Origin: Paracoccus benzoatiresistens | GTDB lineage: Bacteria > Pseudomonadota > Alphaproteobacteria > Rhodobacterales > Rhodobacteraceae | DNA length: 64,000 nucleotides | Reading direction: 5' to 3' | Assembly (NCBI RefSeq): GCF_026913015.1 | Contig: NZ_JAPTYD010000017.1 | Span: 1 to 64,000, forward strand | In this document: piece by piece, positions 8,092-17,430 of the stretch | Position numbering within the stretch: the stretch's first letter is position 1 | Layout of the letters: the number at the start of each line of letters is the position of its first letter | Translations under genes and position numbers: made by a program | The notes under the pieces: model-generated | What the model was told of the DNA's origin: nothing | What the model saw: only the letters and a program-made list of their open reading frames with translations | The model's database searches: none

Positions 8092-8973
8092 ATGCGGCAG
8101 GACGTTATCGTGATTGGCGGCAGCTATGCAGGCATGGCGGCGGCGCTGCAGTTATTGCGCGCACGGCGCACGGTGCTGATCGTGGACGCAGGCCAGCGGC
8201 GCAACCGGTTCGCCCACCATTCGCATGGGTTTCTGGGCCAGGACGGCATGGACCCGGCCGTGATCTGGAAAACGGCGAAGGACCAGCTCTCGCACTATCC
8301 GACGCTCACATGGGTGGACGGGACCGTTGTGGAAGCCAAGGGACAAAAGGATGCGTTTGCCGTCACTCTGGACGAAGGCAGCGTCCATCATGGCCGACGT
8401 CTTTTGCTGGCAAGCGGTGTGCGTGACGAACTGCCGCCAGTTCCGGGGTTGACCGAACGTTGGGGCCGCACTGTGTTCCACTGCCCCTATTGCCACGGAT
8501 ATGAACTGGAGATGGGCAAGATTGGCGTGATCGCGACCGGGTCGATGTCGCTGCATCAAGCACAGATGCTGCCGGAATGGGGCAAGGTCACGCTGCTGAC
8601 CAATGGCGCAGTCGAGCCTGACGATGAAATGCGGGCCGATCTGTCAGGCCGCGGCGTGACCATCGAGCCGACGCCCGTCGCCGCCTTGGAAGGCCGCGCT
8701 GATGTTCGATTGAGGGACGGGCGGCTACTCGGCTTTGCTGGCCTGTTCACGGCCAGCCGCGCTATGCTGCCTTCGGACTTGGCGTCCTTGCTTGGCTGCG
8801 AGATCGAGGAGGGCCCGCTCGGCCAGTTGATCGTGACCCAGTCCAGCAAGGAAACGTCCGTTCCCGGCATCTATGCTTGCGGCGATGCCGGGCGCATGCC
8901 GCACTCGGTGTCGCTGGCCGTAGGGGACGGGGCATGGGCAGGTGCGCAGCTGCACCGCTCACTGATCTTCTGA
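8092..8973 (+). CDS. Thioredoxin-reductase-like FAD/NAD(P) oxidoreductase
   Basis: A 293-residue flavoprotein of the TrxB-like pyridine nucleotide-disulfide family. It has an N-terminal FAD-binding fold (VIVIGGSYAGMAAAL, residues 5-19), a redox CPYC motif near residue 131 followed by HGYE, and a C-terminal FAD motif IYACGDAGR. The second nucleotide-binding glycine motif is degenerate (GVIATGSMS), so NADPH use is uncertain. RBS-like AAGGACA precedes the ATG. It lies 136 bases after cysS, probably in the same transcription unit, and before the next Zur operator. Its role in zinc deficiency is unknown; a function in thiol redox balance is a guess. Confidence 0.82.
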   Translation: MRQDVIVIGGSYAGMAAALQLLRARRTVLIVDAGQRRNRFAHHSHGFLGQDGMDPAVIWKTAKDQLSHYPTLTWVDGTVVEAKGQKDAFAVTLDEGSVHHGRRLLLASGVRDELPPVPGLTERWGRTVFHCPYCHGYELEMGKIGVIATGSMSLHQAQMLPEWGKVTLLTNGAVEPDDEMRADLSGRGVTIEPTPVAALEGRADVRLRDGRLLGFAGLFTASRAMLPSDLASLLGCEIEEGPLGQLIVTQSSKETSVPGIYACGDAGRMPHSVSLAVGDGAWAGAQLHRSLIF

Positions 8974-9204
8974 TAGGCAGGCGAAGATCACACAGTTGTC
9001 GAACATCTGCTACGCGGTGTCGACTTTGGCAAAGCCCTCATGGCGTATCGCGGCAAGGTGATGTCGACCGGGTATCCTTGCCGTTTGGGGCACGCCTCTC
9101 CTTAGACTGGTCTGCTCGGCCTTTTCGATGCTGTCCATGATGGTTGTGCCGCCCGACAAGAAAACGGCGTTGCAGGCACGAATGAATCCCGCTATTTAAG
9201 TAAC

Positions 9205-9217
9205 GTGATAACATCAC
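9205..9217. promoter_or_regulatory. Probable Zur operator 3
   Basis: GTGATAACATCAC has perfect arms GTGAT/ATCAC and keeps the AAC centre of operator 2; it differs from operator 2 at one base in each arm. It lies 15 bases before the COG0523 GTPase start and probably controls the GTPase-adh-DUF1826-DUF6525 operon. Confidence 0.75.
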
Positions 9218-9232
9218 ACTATTGAGGATGCC

Positions 9233-10456
9233 ATGTCAGCGAGCCAACCTTCCGAGGACACGCGCCTGCCCGTCACCGTTCTGTCCGGCTTTCTGGGCGC
9301 GGGCAAGACCACGCTTCTCAACCACATTCTGAACAATCGGGACGGCCGCCGCGTGGCCGTGATCGTCAATGACATGTCTGAGGTCAACATCGACGCCGAT
9401 CTGGTCCGCGATGGCGCTGAGCTGTCGCGGTCCGAGGAAAAGCTGGTCGAGATGACCAATGGCTGCATCTGCTGCACCCTGCGCGATGATCTGCTGGTCG
9501 AGGTGCGCCGCTTGGCCGACGAAGGGCGCTTTGATTATCTGCTGATCGAGTCCACCGGCATTGCCGAGCCTCTGCCGGTCGCGGCGACCTTCGACTTCCG
9601 TGATGCCGAGGGCAACAGCCTGTCGGATGCGGCGCGGCTGGATACGATGGTGACGGTAGTCGATGCCGTAAACCTCACCAATGACTTCGACAGCCAGGAT
9701 TTCATCGCCGACCGGGGCGAGTCCCTGGGCGAGGACGATGAACGCACGCTGGTCGATCTGCTGACCGATCAGATGGAATTCGCCGATGTCATCATCCTGA
9801 ACAAGGTGACCGCCGCCGGCCCCGAGCGGCTGGACAAGGCGCGCAAGATTGTTCGCGCCCTGAACCCTGATGCCAGGCTGATCGAGACCGATTTCAGCCG
9901 CGTCGAGCCAAACGCCATCTTTGGCACCGGGTTGTTCGACTTCGACCGTGCGCACATGAACCCGATGTGGGCCAAGGAACTCTATGGCTTTGTCGACCAT
10001 GTTCCCGAGACCGAGGAATACGGCATCTCCTCGTTCGTCTATCGCGCCCGCAAGCCGTTCCACCCGCAGAAGATCCACGCCGTCCTGAACGGCGACCTGC
10101 CGGGCGTGATCCGAGCCAAGGGACACATGTGGATCGCCAGCCGTCCGAACTGGGCGGTGGAGTTCAGCCTGGCAGGCGCGATGTCCACGGTACAGCCCCT
10201 GGGCGGCTGGTGGGCCTCGGTGCCGCAGGATCGCTGGCCGACCCATCCGCAGGCTTTGGCCGAGATGGAAAAGAACTGGGTCGAGCCTTGGGGTGACCGG
10301 CGGCAGGAACTGGTGTTCATCGGCGCCGACATGAACCGTGCGGCGATCACCGCGGCGCTGGATGCCGCCCTTGTCGATGCGATCGACTACACCCCGCAGG
10401 CTTGGGCCAAGCTGCCCGACCCGTTCCCGCATTGGGGCCAGAAAAGGGTCGCCTGA
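9233..10456 (+). CDS. COG0523 GTPase (CobW/ZigA-type zinc chaperone)
   Basis: A 407-residue G3E GTPase of the large COG0523 subgroup. Walker A is GFLGAGKT (19-26), followed by the family metal motif CICC at 78-81 ([11 protein letters not shown]), switch ESTGIAEP and a G4-like motif NKVT. The C-terminal CobW_C domain carries [11 protein letters not shown] and the W-rich [13 protein letters not shown] segment. Family members under Zur control (ZigA, ZagA) deliver zinc to client enzymes during starvation; the client here may be the dehydrogenase encoded 23 bases downstream. A Zur operator precedes the gene. Confidence 0.92.
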   Translation: MSASQPSEDTRLPVTVLSGFLGAGKTTLLNHILNNRDGRRVAVIVNDMSEVNIDADLVRDGAELSRSEEKLVEMTNGCICCTLRDDLLVEVRRLADEGRFDYLLIESTGIAEPLPVAATFDFRDAEGNSLSDAARLDTMVTVVDAVNLTNDFDSQDFIADRGESLGEDDERTLVDLLTDQMEFADVIILNKVTAAGPERLDKARKIVRALNPDARLIETDFSRVEPNAIFGTGLFDFDRAHMNPMWAKELYGFVDHVPETEEYGISSFVYRARKPFHPQKIHAVLNGDLPGVIRAKGHMWIASRPNWAVEFSLAGAMSTVQPLGGWWASVPQDRWPTHPQALAEMEKNWVEPWGDRRQELVFIGADMNRAAITAALDAALVDAIDYTPQAWAKLPDPFPHWGQKRVA

Positions 10457-10479
10457 CCTGATCGAGAGGAGGAACCATC

Positions 10480-11643
10480 ATGAAAACCCGCGCCGCGATC
10501 GCATGGGAACCGAACCGTCCGCTGGAGATCGAGGAGATCGACCTCGAAGGTCCAAAGGCCGGAGAGGTCCTGATCCGCATCGTCACCACCAGCCTGTGCC
10601 ACACCGACATGTTCACCCTGTCGGGCGCTGACCCCGAGGGGCTGTTCCCCGCCGTTCTGGGCCATGAGGCCGTGGGCATTGTCGAGGAGATCGGTCCAGG
10701 CGTGACCTCGGTGCGGCCGGGCGATCACGTCATCCCGCTTTATACGCCTGAGGATCCGAACTGCCCTTATATCAAGTCAGGCAAGACCAACCTGTGCCAG
10801 ACGATCCGCAAGACGCAGGGGCGGGGGGTCATGCCCGACGGAACATCCCGCTTTTCCTACAAGGGCAAAATGATCCACCACTACATGGGCACCAGCACCT
10901 TCAGCGAATACACCGTGCTGCCCGAGATTGCGGTGGCGAAGATCTCGAAGGAGGCGCCGCTTGCCAAGGCCAGCGTGATGGGCTGCGCGGTGCCGACCGG
11001 CATGGGTGCGGTGCGCAACACGGCCAAGGTCGAGCCGGGCTCCACCGTCGCGGTCTTCGGCCTCGGCGCGGTGGGTATGGCGGTGATCCAGGGCGCCAAG
11101 ATGGTCGGTGCGCGTCGCATCATCGGCATCGACACGAACCCTTCGAAATTCCTGTTGGCCAGAAACTTGGGCGCGGATGACTGCATCAATCCGAAGGACT
11201 TCGCCGAACCGATCCATCAGGTCATCATCGACATGACCGATGGCGGGGTGGATTACAGCTTCGAGTGCATCGGCAACGTCAACGTGATGCGTTCCGCGCT
11301 GGAATGCTGCCACAAGGGCTGGGGCGAATGCACGGTAATCGGTGTTGCGGGAGCCGGTGAGGAAATCTCGACCCTGCCGTTCCAGCTTGTGACAGGCCGC
11401 GTCTGGCGGGGCTCGGCCTTCGGCGGCGTTTTGGGCCGCAGCCAATTGCCGGGCATGGTGGACGAATGGCTGCGCGGCGACTTCAGCGTGGACCCTTACA
11501 TCACCCACAACATGACGCATGAGCAGATCAACACCGCTTTCGACCTGCTTCATGCAGGGGAGTCCATCCGCTCGGTCATCCATTTCCGACCGCAGGAGAC
11601 CATGCTGGTGAACTCTCTGCCCGGAAAGATCGTGCCGGCATGA
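10480..11643 (+). CDS. Class III alcohol dehydrogenase paralogue lacking a full structural zinc site
   Basis: A 387-residue medium-chain dehydrogenase, very close to S-hydroxymethylglutathione (formaldehyde) dehydrogenase along its whole length. Catalytic-zinc ligands are kept: Cys40 (CHTD), His62 (GHE) and Cys169 (MGCAV). NAD-binding GLGAVG is present. The structural-zinc lobe normally has four cysteines in the pattern CxxCxxCx7C; here the positions are Asp92, Cys95, Ile98 and Cys106 ([16 protein letters not shown]), so two ligands are gone. The gene follows the zinc chaperone GTPase and is preceded by AGAGGAGG. The natural reading is a zinc-sparing version, holding one rather than two zinc ions, made when zinc is short. 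Confidence 0.92.
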   Translation: MKTRAAIAWEPNRPLEIEEIDLEGPKAGEVLIRIVTTSLCHTDMFTLSGADPEGLFPAVLGHEAVGIVEEIGPGVTSVRPGDHVIPLYTPEDPNCPYIKSGKTNLCQTIRKTQGRGVMPDGTSRFSYKGKMIHHYMGTSTFSEYTVLPEIAVAKISKEAPLAKASVMGCAVPTGMGAVRNTAKVEPGSTVAVFGLGAVGMAVIQGAKMVGARRIIGIDTNPSKFLLARNLGADDCINPKDFAEPIHQVIIDMTDGGVDYSFECIGNVNVMRSALECCHKGWGECTVIGVAGAGEEISTLPFQLVTGRVWRGSAFGGVLGRSQLPGMVDEWLRGDFSVDPYITHNMTHEQINTAFDLLHAGESIRSVIHFRPQETMLVNSLPGKIVPA

Positions 11644-12275
11644 ACGTCGTCGCATTCCCGAAGCCGGACGCGGCGCGGGCCATCCTGCAGGCCCGCGATG
11701 CCGCTATCCTGGATGGCATCTCACATCGCGGCGTCGCCGCCGCCGTCTGGCAGCGCGATCCGCTGCCGGAGTTCACGCAACGGATCGACGCGCTTCCCGT
11801 CCATCAATTGCCCCGGTTGCGCACCATCGTCGCAGTCGGTTCGGTCGCACCTTGCGTTCATGCCGCCTGCGATCTGGCCGGAACGCCCCAAGACCAGTTT
11901 CGCGACATGCTCGCGGGCGACATCACCGTGCTGGCTGAGATCATGGCTGAGGTCATGGATGCGCCAATGATGCATTTGCGCCTGGATGTCGTCACAACAA
12001 ATGCCTGCCGCAAGTTCCACATCGACAACAAGACGGTGCGGATGCTTTGCACCTATCGCGGCATGGGCACGCAATTGGCCCAGCCAGGGCAGGAGGCCGC
12101 GCCCATGGCAGTCACAACGGGCAGCGTGGCGCTGCTGCGCGGCAGGCGTTGGCCGGGGGAACGGACGGGCCTTCTTCACCGCTCACCCCCCATCGAGGGC
12201 ACTGGCGGGACGCGGCTTCTGGCTGTGATCGACCCCGCATGGGATTTTGAACCCAAAGATCGGTCGCAGGCATGA
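11640..12275 (+). CDS. DUF1826 family protein
   Basis: A 211-residue protein of the DUF1826 family, often encoded beside COG0523 GTPases in alphaproteobacteria. A conserved-looking core has [26 protein letters not shown] (here split as LDVV, CRKFH, VRMLCTY), with a Cys-x3-His and other potential metal ligands, then LRGRRWPG and LLHRSPP. The start overlaps the dehydrogenase stop (ATGA). No biochemical function is known to me; a role tied to metal handling is inferred only from context. Confidence 0.8.
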   Translation: MNVVAFPKPDAARAILQARDAAILDGISHRGVAAAVWQRDPLPEFTQRIDALPVHQLPRLRTIVAVGSVAPCVHAACDLAGTPQDQFRDMLAGDITVLAEIMAEVMDAPMMHLRLDVVTTNACRKFHIDNKTVRMLCTYRGMGTQLAQPGQEAAPMAVTTGSVALLRGRRWPGERTGLLHRSPPIEGTGGTRLLAVIDPAWDFEPKDRSQA

Positions 12276-12598
12276 CCCGCAATCTCGCTACCTCGCTTAA
12301 AGGACGTAGCTGCACGCGGCCCATGGACCACTATGACCGGCTGCCGCCCGAGTTGCGGACCTGGCTCGCCGCAGCGGCCTTGCCCTGGAGCCCGCGATCT
12401 GTCCTGCGCTTGTGGGACCGGTTGCTGCGCGAAATGCGTGGCGATGTAGAGGCGGTGCTAGCCCGGCTTGACCGGGCAGAACGGAAGATGTTGGCGAAGG
12501 ATTGCCTACGCATCTGGGGCGACAGTTACCCCGTGGAGATCGTCCCGACCCGAGGCCGCTTACTGGCAACGCACCAAGGTTCAACAGGCGTGCATTAG
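12272..12598 (+). CDS. Small DUF6525-like protein
   Basis: A 108-residue basic soluble protein whose N-terminal half (RNLATSLKGR, YDRLPPELRTWLA, ALPWSPRS) matches a small family seen in Rhodobacterales that I recognise as DUF6525. Start overlaps the DUF1826 stop by four bases, so it is the last gene of the Zur-linked operon. The end is convergent with the NicO gene, 28 bases away. Function unknown. Confidence 0.65.
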   Translation: MTRNLATSLKGRSCTRPMDHYDRLPPELRTWLAAAALPWSPRSVLRLWDRLLREMRGDVEAVLARLDRAERKMLAKDCLRIWGDSYPVEIVPTRGRLLATHQGSTGVH

Positions 12599-12626
12599 GC
12601 CATGGTTTCTTCCGGCGGCATTGGCG

Positions 12627-13610
12627 TCAGATCAGGCCAAGTCCTTCTCCTGCCAGCAGCACGACTGCCAGCCCGCCGACCATCTCCAAGCTTGCGGCCA
12701 TGACGCGCAGGGCGTTCGACTCCGTCATGCCTGCCAAGGCGCCGGTGCGAAGTGCCTGTCCCATCAAGGCAACAAGAAGCGTCAGGCAAGCGGTGCCGGT
12801 GGCCATGGCAAAGACCCCGGCGATGCCTGCGGGCAGGATGTTCATCTGCCAGGTCAGCACGAGAAGAAGCACCGCTCCGCTGCATGGGCGGATGGCGATG
12901 GCTCCGATGACGCCGGCAAGCTCTCGCCAGGTCGTTGCGGCGGCGATGGCTTGGGGCGAAGGAGCATGGGCGTGGCCGCAGCCCGAGCAGCAGCCATGGT
13001 CGTGATGGTGATGGTTGTGGTGGGGGTCTGACACAGGGAACATGCCGTGGTCCGAGGCCGAGCCGGGATGGGCGTGTCCTGCCAAGGCCATGCCAGGGTG
13101 AGTTGCCTTGCGCGGAAGGACGACCGCCGCCACCCGCCGGCTGCCGCGCAGCACCAGCCATAAGCCGATCAGCAGGATCGAAACCAGGCTCAGCTGCGTC
13201 AGGGTCGTCTCGGCCAGGGTGGTCATCTGCTGCCGGGTCAGGGCGAAGAGCCCGATGCCTCCGGCCACCAGCAGCACCGCCGTCAGCGCCTGTCCTAGCG
13301 ACGCGGCCACTGTCGCAAGGATCAGCGGCCCCGTCCTGACCGGACGTGCGGCGCTGTAGGCGCCCATCAGGAACTTGCCATGGCCGGGTCCGACAGCATG
13401 AAGGAACCCGTAGCCGCCGCACAGGCTGATGAAACCAGCCCAAGCTCCGGCATCGCCCGCCTTCAAGGCTCGCAAGCCTCGGGCGAGGCCGTTCTGGAAG
13501 TCACGCTGCTGGGCGATCGCCCAGGAGACGATCTCGGTGTGATACCGGAAGATGACCGCCAACAGCCCAAGCGTGACCAGTCCGAGGGCAAGCATCAACG
13601 CCCGCCGCAT
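12627..13610 (-). CDS. NicO-family (RcnA-like) nickel/cobalt-type metal transporter
   Basis: A 327-residue polytopic membrane protein (COG2215) with six or more hydrophobic segments. The family motif with GPGHGKFLMGAY is in TM region 2 (about 75-86) and IRPCSGAVLLL in a later helix. A large His-rich cytoplasmic or periplasmic loop (PHHNHHHHDHGCCSGCGHAHA) near the middle can bind metals. Its start overlaps the DUF1007 gene by 16 bases. The DUF1007-COG2215 pair recurs near zinc-regulated genes and may move zinc or nickel; the direction of transport is not evident. Confidence 0.82.
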   Translation of the reverse strand: MRRALMLALGLVTLGLLAVIFRYHTEIVSWAIAQQRDFQNGLARGLRALKAGDAGAWAGFISLCGGYGFLHAVGPGHGKFLMGAYSAARPVRTGPLILATVAASLGQALTAVLLVAGGIGLFALTRQQMTTLAETTLTQLSLVSILLIGLWLVLRGSRRVAAVVLPRKATHPGMALAGHAHPGSASDHGMFPVSDPHHNHHHHDHGCCSGCGHAHAPSPQAIAAATTWRELAGVIGAIAIRPCSGAVLLLVLTWQMNILPAGIAGVFAMATGTACLTLLVALMGQALRTGALAGMTESNALRVMAASLEMVGGLAVVLLAGEGLGLI

Positions 13611-14350
13611 GATACCTCGAACCGATCCGCAAAGGTGATGCCCACATCGGCCATGCTCATGATGGTAAGCGAGTCCGACCCGATGTCTAGGGCCTGCAAA
13701 GCCGCAAGCAGCTCGTCTTGGCCTGTGGTGTCGGGCAAGCGCCGGGCAATGTGGCAGTCGCTGCGGCCCTGGACTGTCGGCTGGCGCGGCGTGTCATAGG
13801 CCACAAAATATTCCGGGTCATAGATGCGCAACAGAAGCGAGCGCGTGGACGTCACGCCAACCGGGCGGCTCAACGGTCGAACATGCGAGGTAGTGATGCG
13901 GCCATTGGCATAGGATGCCGCATGGGCCTGTGGCGGCTCCAAGGCCAAGGCGCGACCTTGCTGTTCAAGAACGATATGGCCCGGAAACCCGGCCGCCCAG
14001 TCCACGTCTTTGCCAGCAAAGGCCCGCAGGCGGTCTGGATCGGGCGTGCCATCCCCGTCGCCGTCAAGTCGGAAGTCCTCCATCATCATGAGGCTGTAGA
14101 ACTCGTCATAGGTCCAGATAACGCGCACTGCTGCCAATTGGCCCGAGCTGTCGAAGATCAGGTCGGCATCGGCATCAATGAAAACATGCGGATGCGCCGC
14201 CGCCGTACCTGGACCAACTAAAAAAGCCGCAGCAGCGACTGCCAAAGCCGAGAAAGCAGATTTGACAGCAGCGCCCCGACAAAGCCGTTCCGCCAGAGAT
14301 TGACACGGCCGCAGCGCCGGGCGGCGTGTTCTGTCTCGAAAGAAGTGCAT
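13595..14350 (-). CDS. DUF1007 periplasmic protein
   Basis: A DUF1007 family protein of about 251 residues. After a long basic N-region there is a hydrophobic signal segment (AFSALAVAAAAFLVGPGTAAAHPHV) and mature HPHVFIDADADL, the conserved metal-binding-like N-terminus of the family. It is partnered with the overlapping NicO transporter gene and probably acts as its periplasmic metal-binding component. The start is uncertain: ATG at 14350 or 14380 are possible, both giving an unusually long n-region; the frame stays open to 15100 but the upstream part is the shadow of the methyltransferase gene. Confidence 0.75.
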   Translation of the reverse strand: MHFFRDRTRRPALRPCQSLAERLCRGAAVKSAFSALAVAAAAFLVGPGTAAAHPHVFIDADADLIFDSSGQLAAVRVIWTYDEFYSLMMMEDFRLDGDGDGTPDPDRLRAFAGKDVDWAAGFPGHIVLEQQGRALALEPPQAHAASYANGRITTSHVRPLSRPVGVTSTRSLLLRIYDPEYFVAYDTPRQPTVQGRSDCHIARRLPDTTGQDELLAALQALDIGSDSLTIMSMADVGITFADRFEVSCGGR

Positions 14351-14553
14351 CGTTCTCCGATGTCCAATGCGGTCGAACATGGCAATGCCGCCGGATTGAC
14401 CGCCAGACGCCCCGAGATCAAGAAACAACCCGGTGAACGGCCCGCGTGAGCAGGAATGTGCCCGCAGACATCCTCCTAATCCGATAATAAAGATTATGGA
14501 ATGGCCGTCCTTTTTTGACGTCCTTTCAGATTCCAACATGCGGACATGGCGCT

Positions 14554-15420
14554 TTATCCGGCGCCTCCGACCGCAGCCGCAGCGATCTGCTTCCGCGCCA
14601 TCTCTGCATATTGCGGGTCCATCTCGATCCCGATACCGCTCCAGCCGAGCTCCTGGGCGGCAAGCAGTGTCGTCCCCGATCCGAGAAACGGGTCGAGCAC
14701 GGTGCCGGCCTCCTTGCCATGCATGCGCAGGCAGCGGCGGGGCAGTTCGAGGGGGAAGGCCGCCGGATGGCGGAGCGTCTCTGAGGACTGACGCATCGTC
14801 TTGTATGGAATGAACCAAGTGTTTCCGCTGCAGCGAAGGTCCTGGCCGGACGCCTTCCAGCGGCGCACGTTCGACTTGTCGGTATAGGGCACACCGATCG
14901 CAAGACGGTCGATCGGAGCATAGCCATCCTTGGTGAAGTGGTAGACGTATTCGTGCGATCGATTGAGAAACCGGCTGCTGTTGACTGGCCGGACATGCCC
15001 GCGTGTCACGCCGTCGACATGGATCGATTTGACCCAGGTGATCGTGTTCTGCAGCACGAGGTGGCGGCGGAACTGCATCGCGACATCGAGCGCCTGCCAA
15101 GGATTCGCACCGGCGCCGAGGTTGATGAACGCCGCCCCATCCTCCCTAAGGATCCGCGCGATCTGCGCCGCGATCGCCTCCATCCAGGCGAGATACGCCG
15201 CCTCAGGCATCCGGTCCTCGTAGCTGCGATAGGCAACGCCAACATTGTAGGGCGGCGATGTCACCACCACGTCAACGCTGCCGGCTGACATCGCGGTCAT
15301 GACCTCGAGCGCGTCGCCGCAGATAACAACCTGATGGGCCTGGTTCGCCGGCTGGGCAGCGGCAGAGACGGGAGTGGATGGGATGGTTCCCTGGATCAGG
15401 GGCAGGTCTTGAACGGTCAT
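14554..15420 (-). CDS. Orphan site-specific DNA methyltransferase (beta class)
   Basis: A 288-residue amino-methyltransferase with catalytic motif IV (TSPPYN, near residue 55) before the AdoMet-binding motif I (DPFLGSGTT, near residue 255), the beta-class order. SPPY is common in N4-cytosine enzymes but also found in N6-adenine ones, so the base is not decided. No restriction endonuclease gene adjoins it, so it is probably an orphan, plasmid- or phage-type methylase. The ATG at 15420 is chosen; 15453 would add 11 residues. Confidence 0.88.
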   Translation of the reverse strand: MTVQDLPLIQGTIPSTPVSAAAQPANQAHQVVICGDALEVMTAMSAGSVDVVVTSPPYNVGVAYRSYEDRMPEAAYLAWMEAIAAQIARILREDGAAFINLGAGANPWQALDVAMQFRRHLVLQNTITWVKSIHVDGVTRGHVRPVNSSRFLNRSHEYVYHFTKDGYAPIDRLAIGVPYTDKSNVRRWKASGQDLRCSGNTWFIPYKTMRQSSETLRHPAAFPLELPRRCLRMHGKEAGTVLDPFLGSGTTLLAAQELGWSGIGIEMDPQYAEMARKQIAAAAVGGAG

Positions 15421-15632
15421 GTCGGCGGAGGTCCTGTGCAGTAGCCGACCCATACATTAGCGACATTTTCCCGGCGCGATACAACCGGCTTGCCGTAATC
15501 CACATGTGAATGCATGCGCTCCTCGACGATGCGGCACCGGCTCCAAACACCTGTGGATTGCGCGCACGCGGCCGTCTCGTGGCGGCCACGGACGCCTATA
15601 ATGGTTTCATCAACCACACGGAAAGGCGCCCG

Positions 15633-15911
15633 ATGACCATCACTCTCGAGACTATCACGGAGCTGCGCGACACGCTGGCCCGGCTGCCCGAGAAGCCCAG
15701 GACAATGCTGACCGCCCGCGACGCCGTCGCCGCCTTGGCCCCTGAGATCCACGCGGCGCGCTCGGGCGGCTACGGCCTCGCCGACATCGCTGCGATGCTC
15801 CAGCAGCGCGGCATCCGCGTGAGCCCCAGCACATTGGGCAGCTACCTGCGCGAACTCGCGCCCTCCTCCGCAAAGGCCCGCACACCCCGTGGCCGAAGCG
15901 TCTCGTCCTGA
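15633..15911 (+). CDS. Small helix-rich plasmid-type protein
   Basis: A 92-residue protein. Its core (AVAALAPEIHAARSGGYGLADIAAMLQQRGI, then VSPSTLGSYLREL) has the rhythm of a helix-turn-helix seen in small plasmid accessory or MobC-type proteins. The start at 15633 has GAAAGG upstream; the frame continues to 15510 but that part is not protein-like. Faces the methyltransferase gene divergently. Function not assigned. Confidence 0.6.
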   Translation: MTITLETITELRDTLARLPEKPRTMLTARDAVAALAPEIHAARSGGYGLADIAAMLQQRGIRVSPSTLGSYLRELAPSSAKARTPRGRSVSS

Positions 15912-16398
15912 TTGCTGGAGCGGCCCGGCGGCCGCTTCCAGACCACCCGCTCCCCTCGAAACGAGCTGACGCACCCCTGAATACGTGCACCAGCAGTTTA
16001 CCCGCATGCGATTGCGACAGGCACTGAGTGCTGACAGCGGTTCGGTTTGGGTCGCGGGTAAAAATCTCTCGCGGAAATTTCAGAACGTTGTGTGCCGATG
16101 CCAAAGTTCTGCGGCGCACGGAGGCATCAGACACCTGCCCCTTGGCATCAGTGTCACAGGCGCCATCTCTCCGACAGGGAACCCGCGTTTATCCCGCCCG
16201 ATAATATGAGGCCAAACCTTATCAAGGCAGGTTATCGGGCAGGAGAGGATCATCTCGCGATGTCGGGAAACCCTCGTAACTGGGTATTCCAGCGCAGCAG
16301 GGATCTCTGTACGGGCCAGGCCCACCGGATGACAAAGACCGGCTCTGATGCCTTAAGGACAATCGCAACGTCAAGCCTTGCCTTGGCGCAACACGGCT
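15912..16398. other. Gene-free stretch with two long-range inverted repeats
   Basis: No convincing gene on either strand. It contains two 9-base inverted repeats: TTTACCCGC (15997-16005) with GCGGGTAAA (16054-16062), and GCCCGATAA (16196-16204) with TTATCGGGC (16232-16240). They could be protein-binding or recombination sites, or chance. Confidence 0.45.
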
Positions 16399-16593
16399 TC
16401 AGTTCAGGTCCTTTCTGGGTAGTTCGAGAACACCCATAAGCAACCGGCGCACCATTTCCGGCCGGGTGGGCAGGTCCGGCTCAATGCGTCGGCGCTCGTC
16501 TAGCGCCTCCATGAGTTCGCGTGGCAGGCGGAGCGTGATCGCCTCGCTGTCGACAGAGGGACGTCCCATTTTTCGTGAAGCTGACATGACCAT
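16399..16593 (-). CDS. Small ribbon-helix-helix type protein
   Basis: A 64-residue protein with a CopG/Arc-like pattern: basic N-terminus, a short strand (AITLRLP) then helix (RELMEALDERRR) and a second helix (TRPEMVRRLLMGVLEL). Likely a DNA-binding transcriptional regulator or orphan antitoxin. No toxin gene is visible next to it. The start could be 16593 or the Met two codons later. Confidence 0.6.
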   Translation of the reverse strand: MVMSASRKMGRPSVDSEAITLRLPRELMEALDERRRIEPDLPTRPEMVRRLLMGVLELPRKDLN

Positions 16594-16705
16594 GCTTTTG
16601 TGCGTTGACTTGCAGACTTTATGATGTCACGCTATGCGAACGGAGGCAAGAGTTCCCGCTCTCACCTCCGCTCTGACCACACCGATCTCAGATCAGGAGA
16701 CCGAC

Positions 16706-17233
16706 ATGGCTGATGCCAGCACTATCACGCGCCGCGGCGCGCATGAAGCCCTCCCCGCGCTGCCGAGGCACACCTCCCCCTCCCCTATCACGGAACTCTT
16801 CCCACAACTCCTCGACGCAATTTCGCGCCATGTCGCTGCCGAACGCGCAGTGGAGGGTGTGGACTACTGGTCGCATCCTACTCTGCAGGTCGCGGCAGAG
16901 GTTGCGCAGACGGATGTCGCGACGCTGCTGGCGGCGATCCAGCGTGAACCGCTGCGCGTCGCGGGCGACAGGGCGTTGCAGGACATGACCCACCTGATCG
17001 ACTGCATGATCGGCTCTGAGCAGGCAGGGACATTCCAGCGGCTTCACTGGCGCCTGCCTGTCATGGATGGGCATGTCTTTCCCGAAGCCGATGGGCCGGC
17101 GGTGACGCATACGCGGACCATGCTGCGCGCCGCGCGGCGCCAGATCGACGCTATGGCACGCCTTGATCTCTACAGCGCCGCACCGCGCGAGGATTTCGAT
17201 GTCGATGTCCTGACCCGGATGGATTTCCTCTAA
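16706..17233 (+). CDS. Hypothetical protein
   Basis: 175 residues, no family recognised. The start at 16706 has a good AGGAGA site; the frame extends to 16634. A proline-rich start is followed by a helical body containing DYWSHPTLQVAAEVAQ and a C-terminal DFDVDVLTRMDFL. First of three same-strand genes (this, the zinc-ribbon protein, the FtsH-like protein) that look like one accessory module. Confidence 0.55.
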   Translation: MADASTITRRGAHEALPALPRHTSPSPITELFPQLLDAISRHVAAERAVEGVDYWSHPTLQVAAEVAQTDVATLLAAIQREPLRVAGDRALQDMTHLIDCMIGSEQAGTFQRLHWRLPVMDGHVFPEADGPAVTHTRTMLRAARRQIDAMARLDLYSAAPREDFDVDVLTRMDFL

Positions 17234-17430
17234 TCTCATAGACCCGGTCGCGCGTGGCCTTAGCAGGGCGATGCGCAACCGGAGGTAGGACGCGATCCGC
17301 AACCGGCCGCGCGCAAGGCTGGGCCGATCCCGCACGTCGCACTCCCACTGCTCTCGATCCGGCTGCACCCCTGCGCCAGACAAGGCGCCCGTGTGCCCGA
17401 TGCCACCCCTTTCCGTCAAGGCGAGCAACC

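Noticed and set aside
14480-14505. ATAATAAAGATTAT-like palindrome upstream of the DUF1007 gene as a fourth Zur site
   Set aside because: Arms and 4-base spacing do not match the GTAAT-N3-ATTAC form of the other three sites; too weak to call.
13595-15100. A 501-residue minus-strand frame treated as one DUF1007 gene
   Set aside because: The part upstream of about 14380 overlaps the methyltransferase gene out of frame and has no protein character; only the last ~251 residues are DUF1007.
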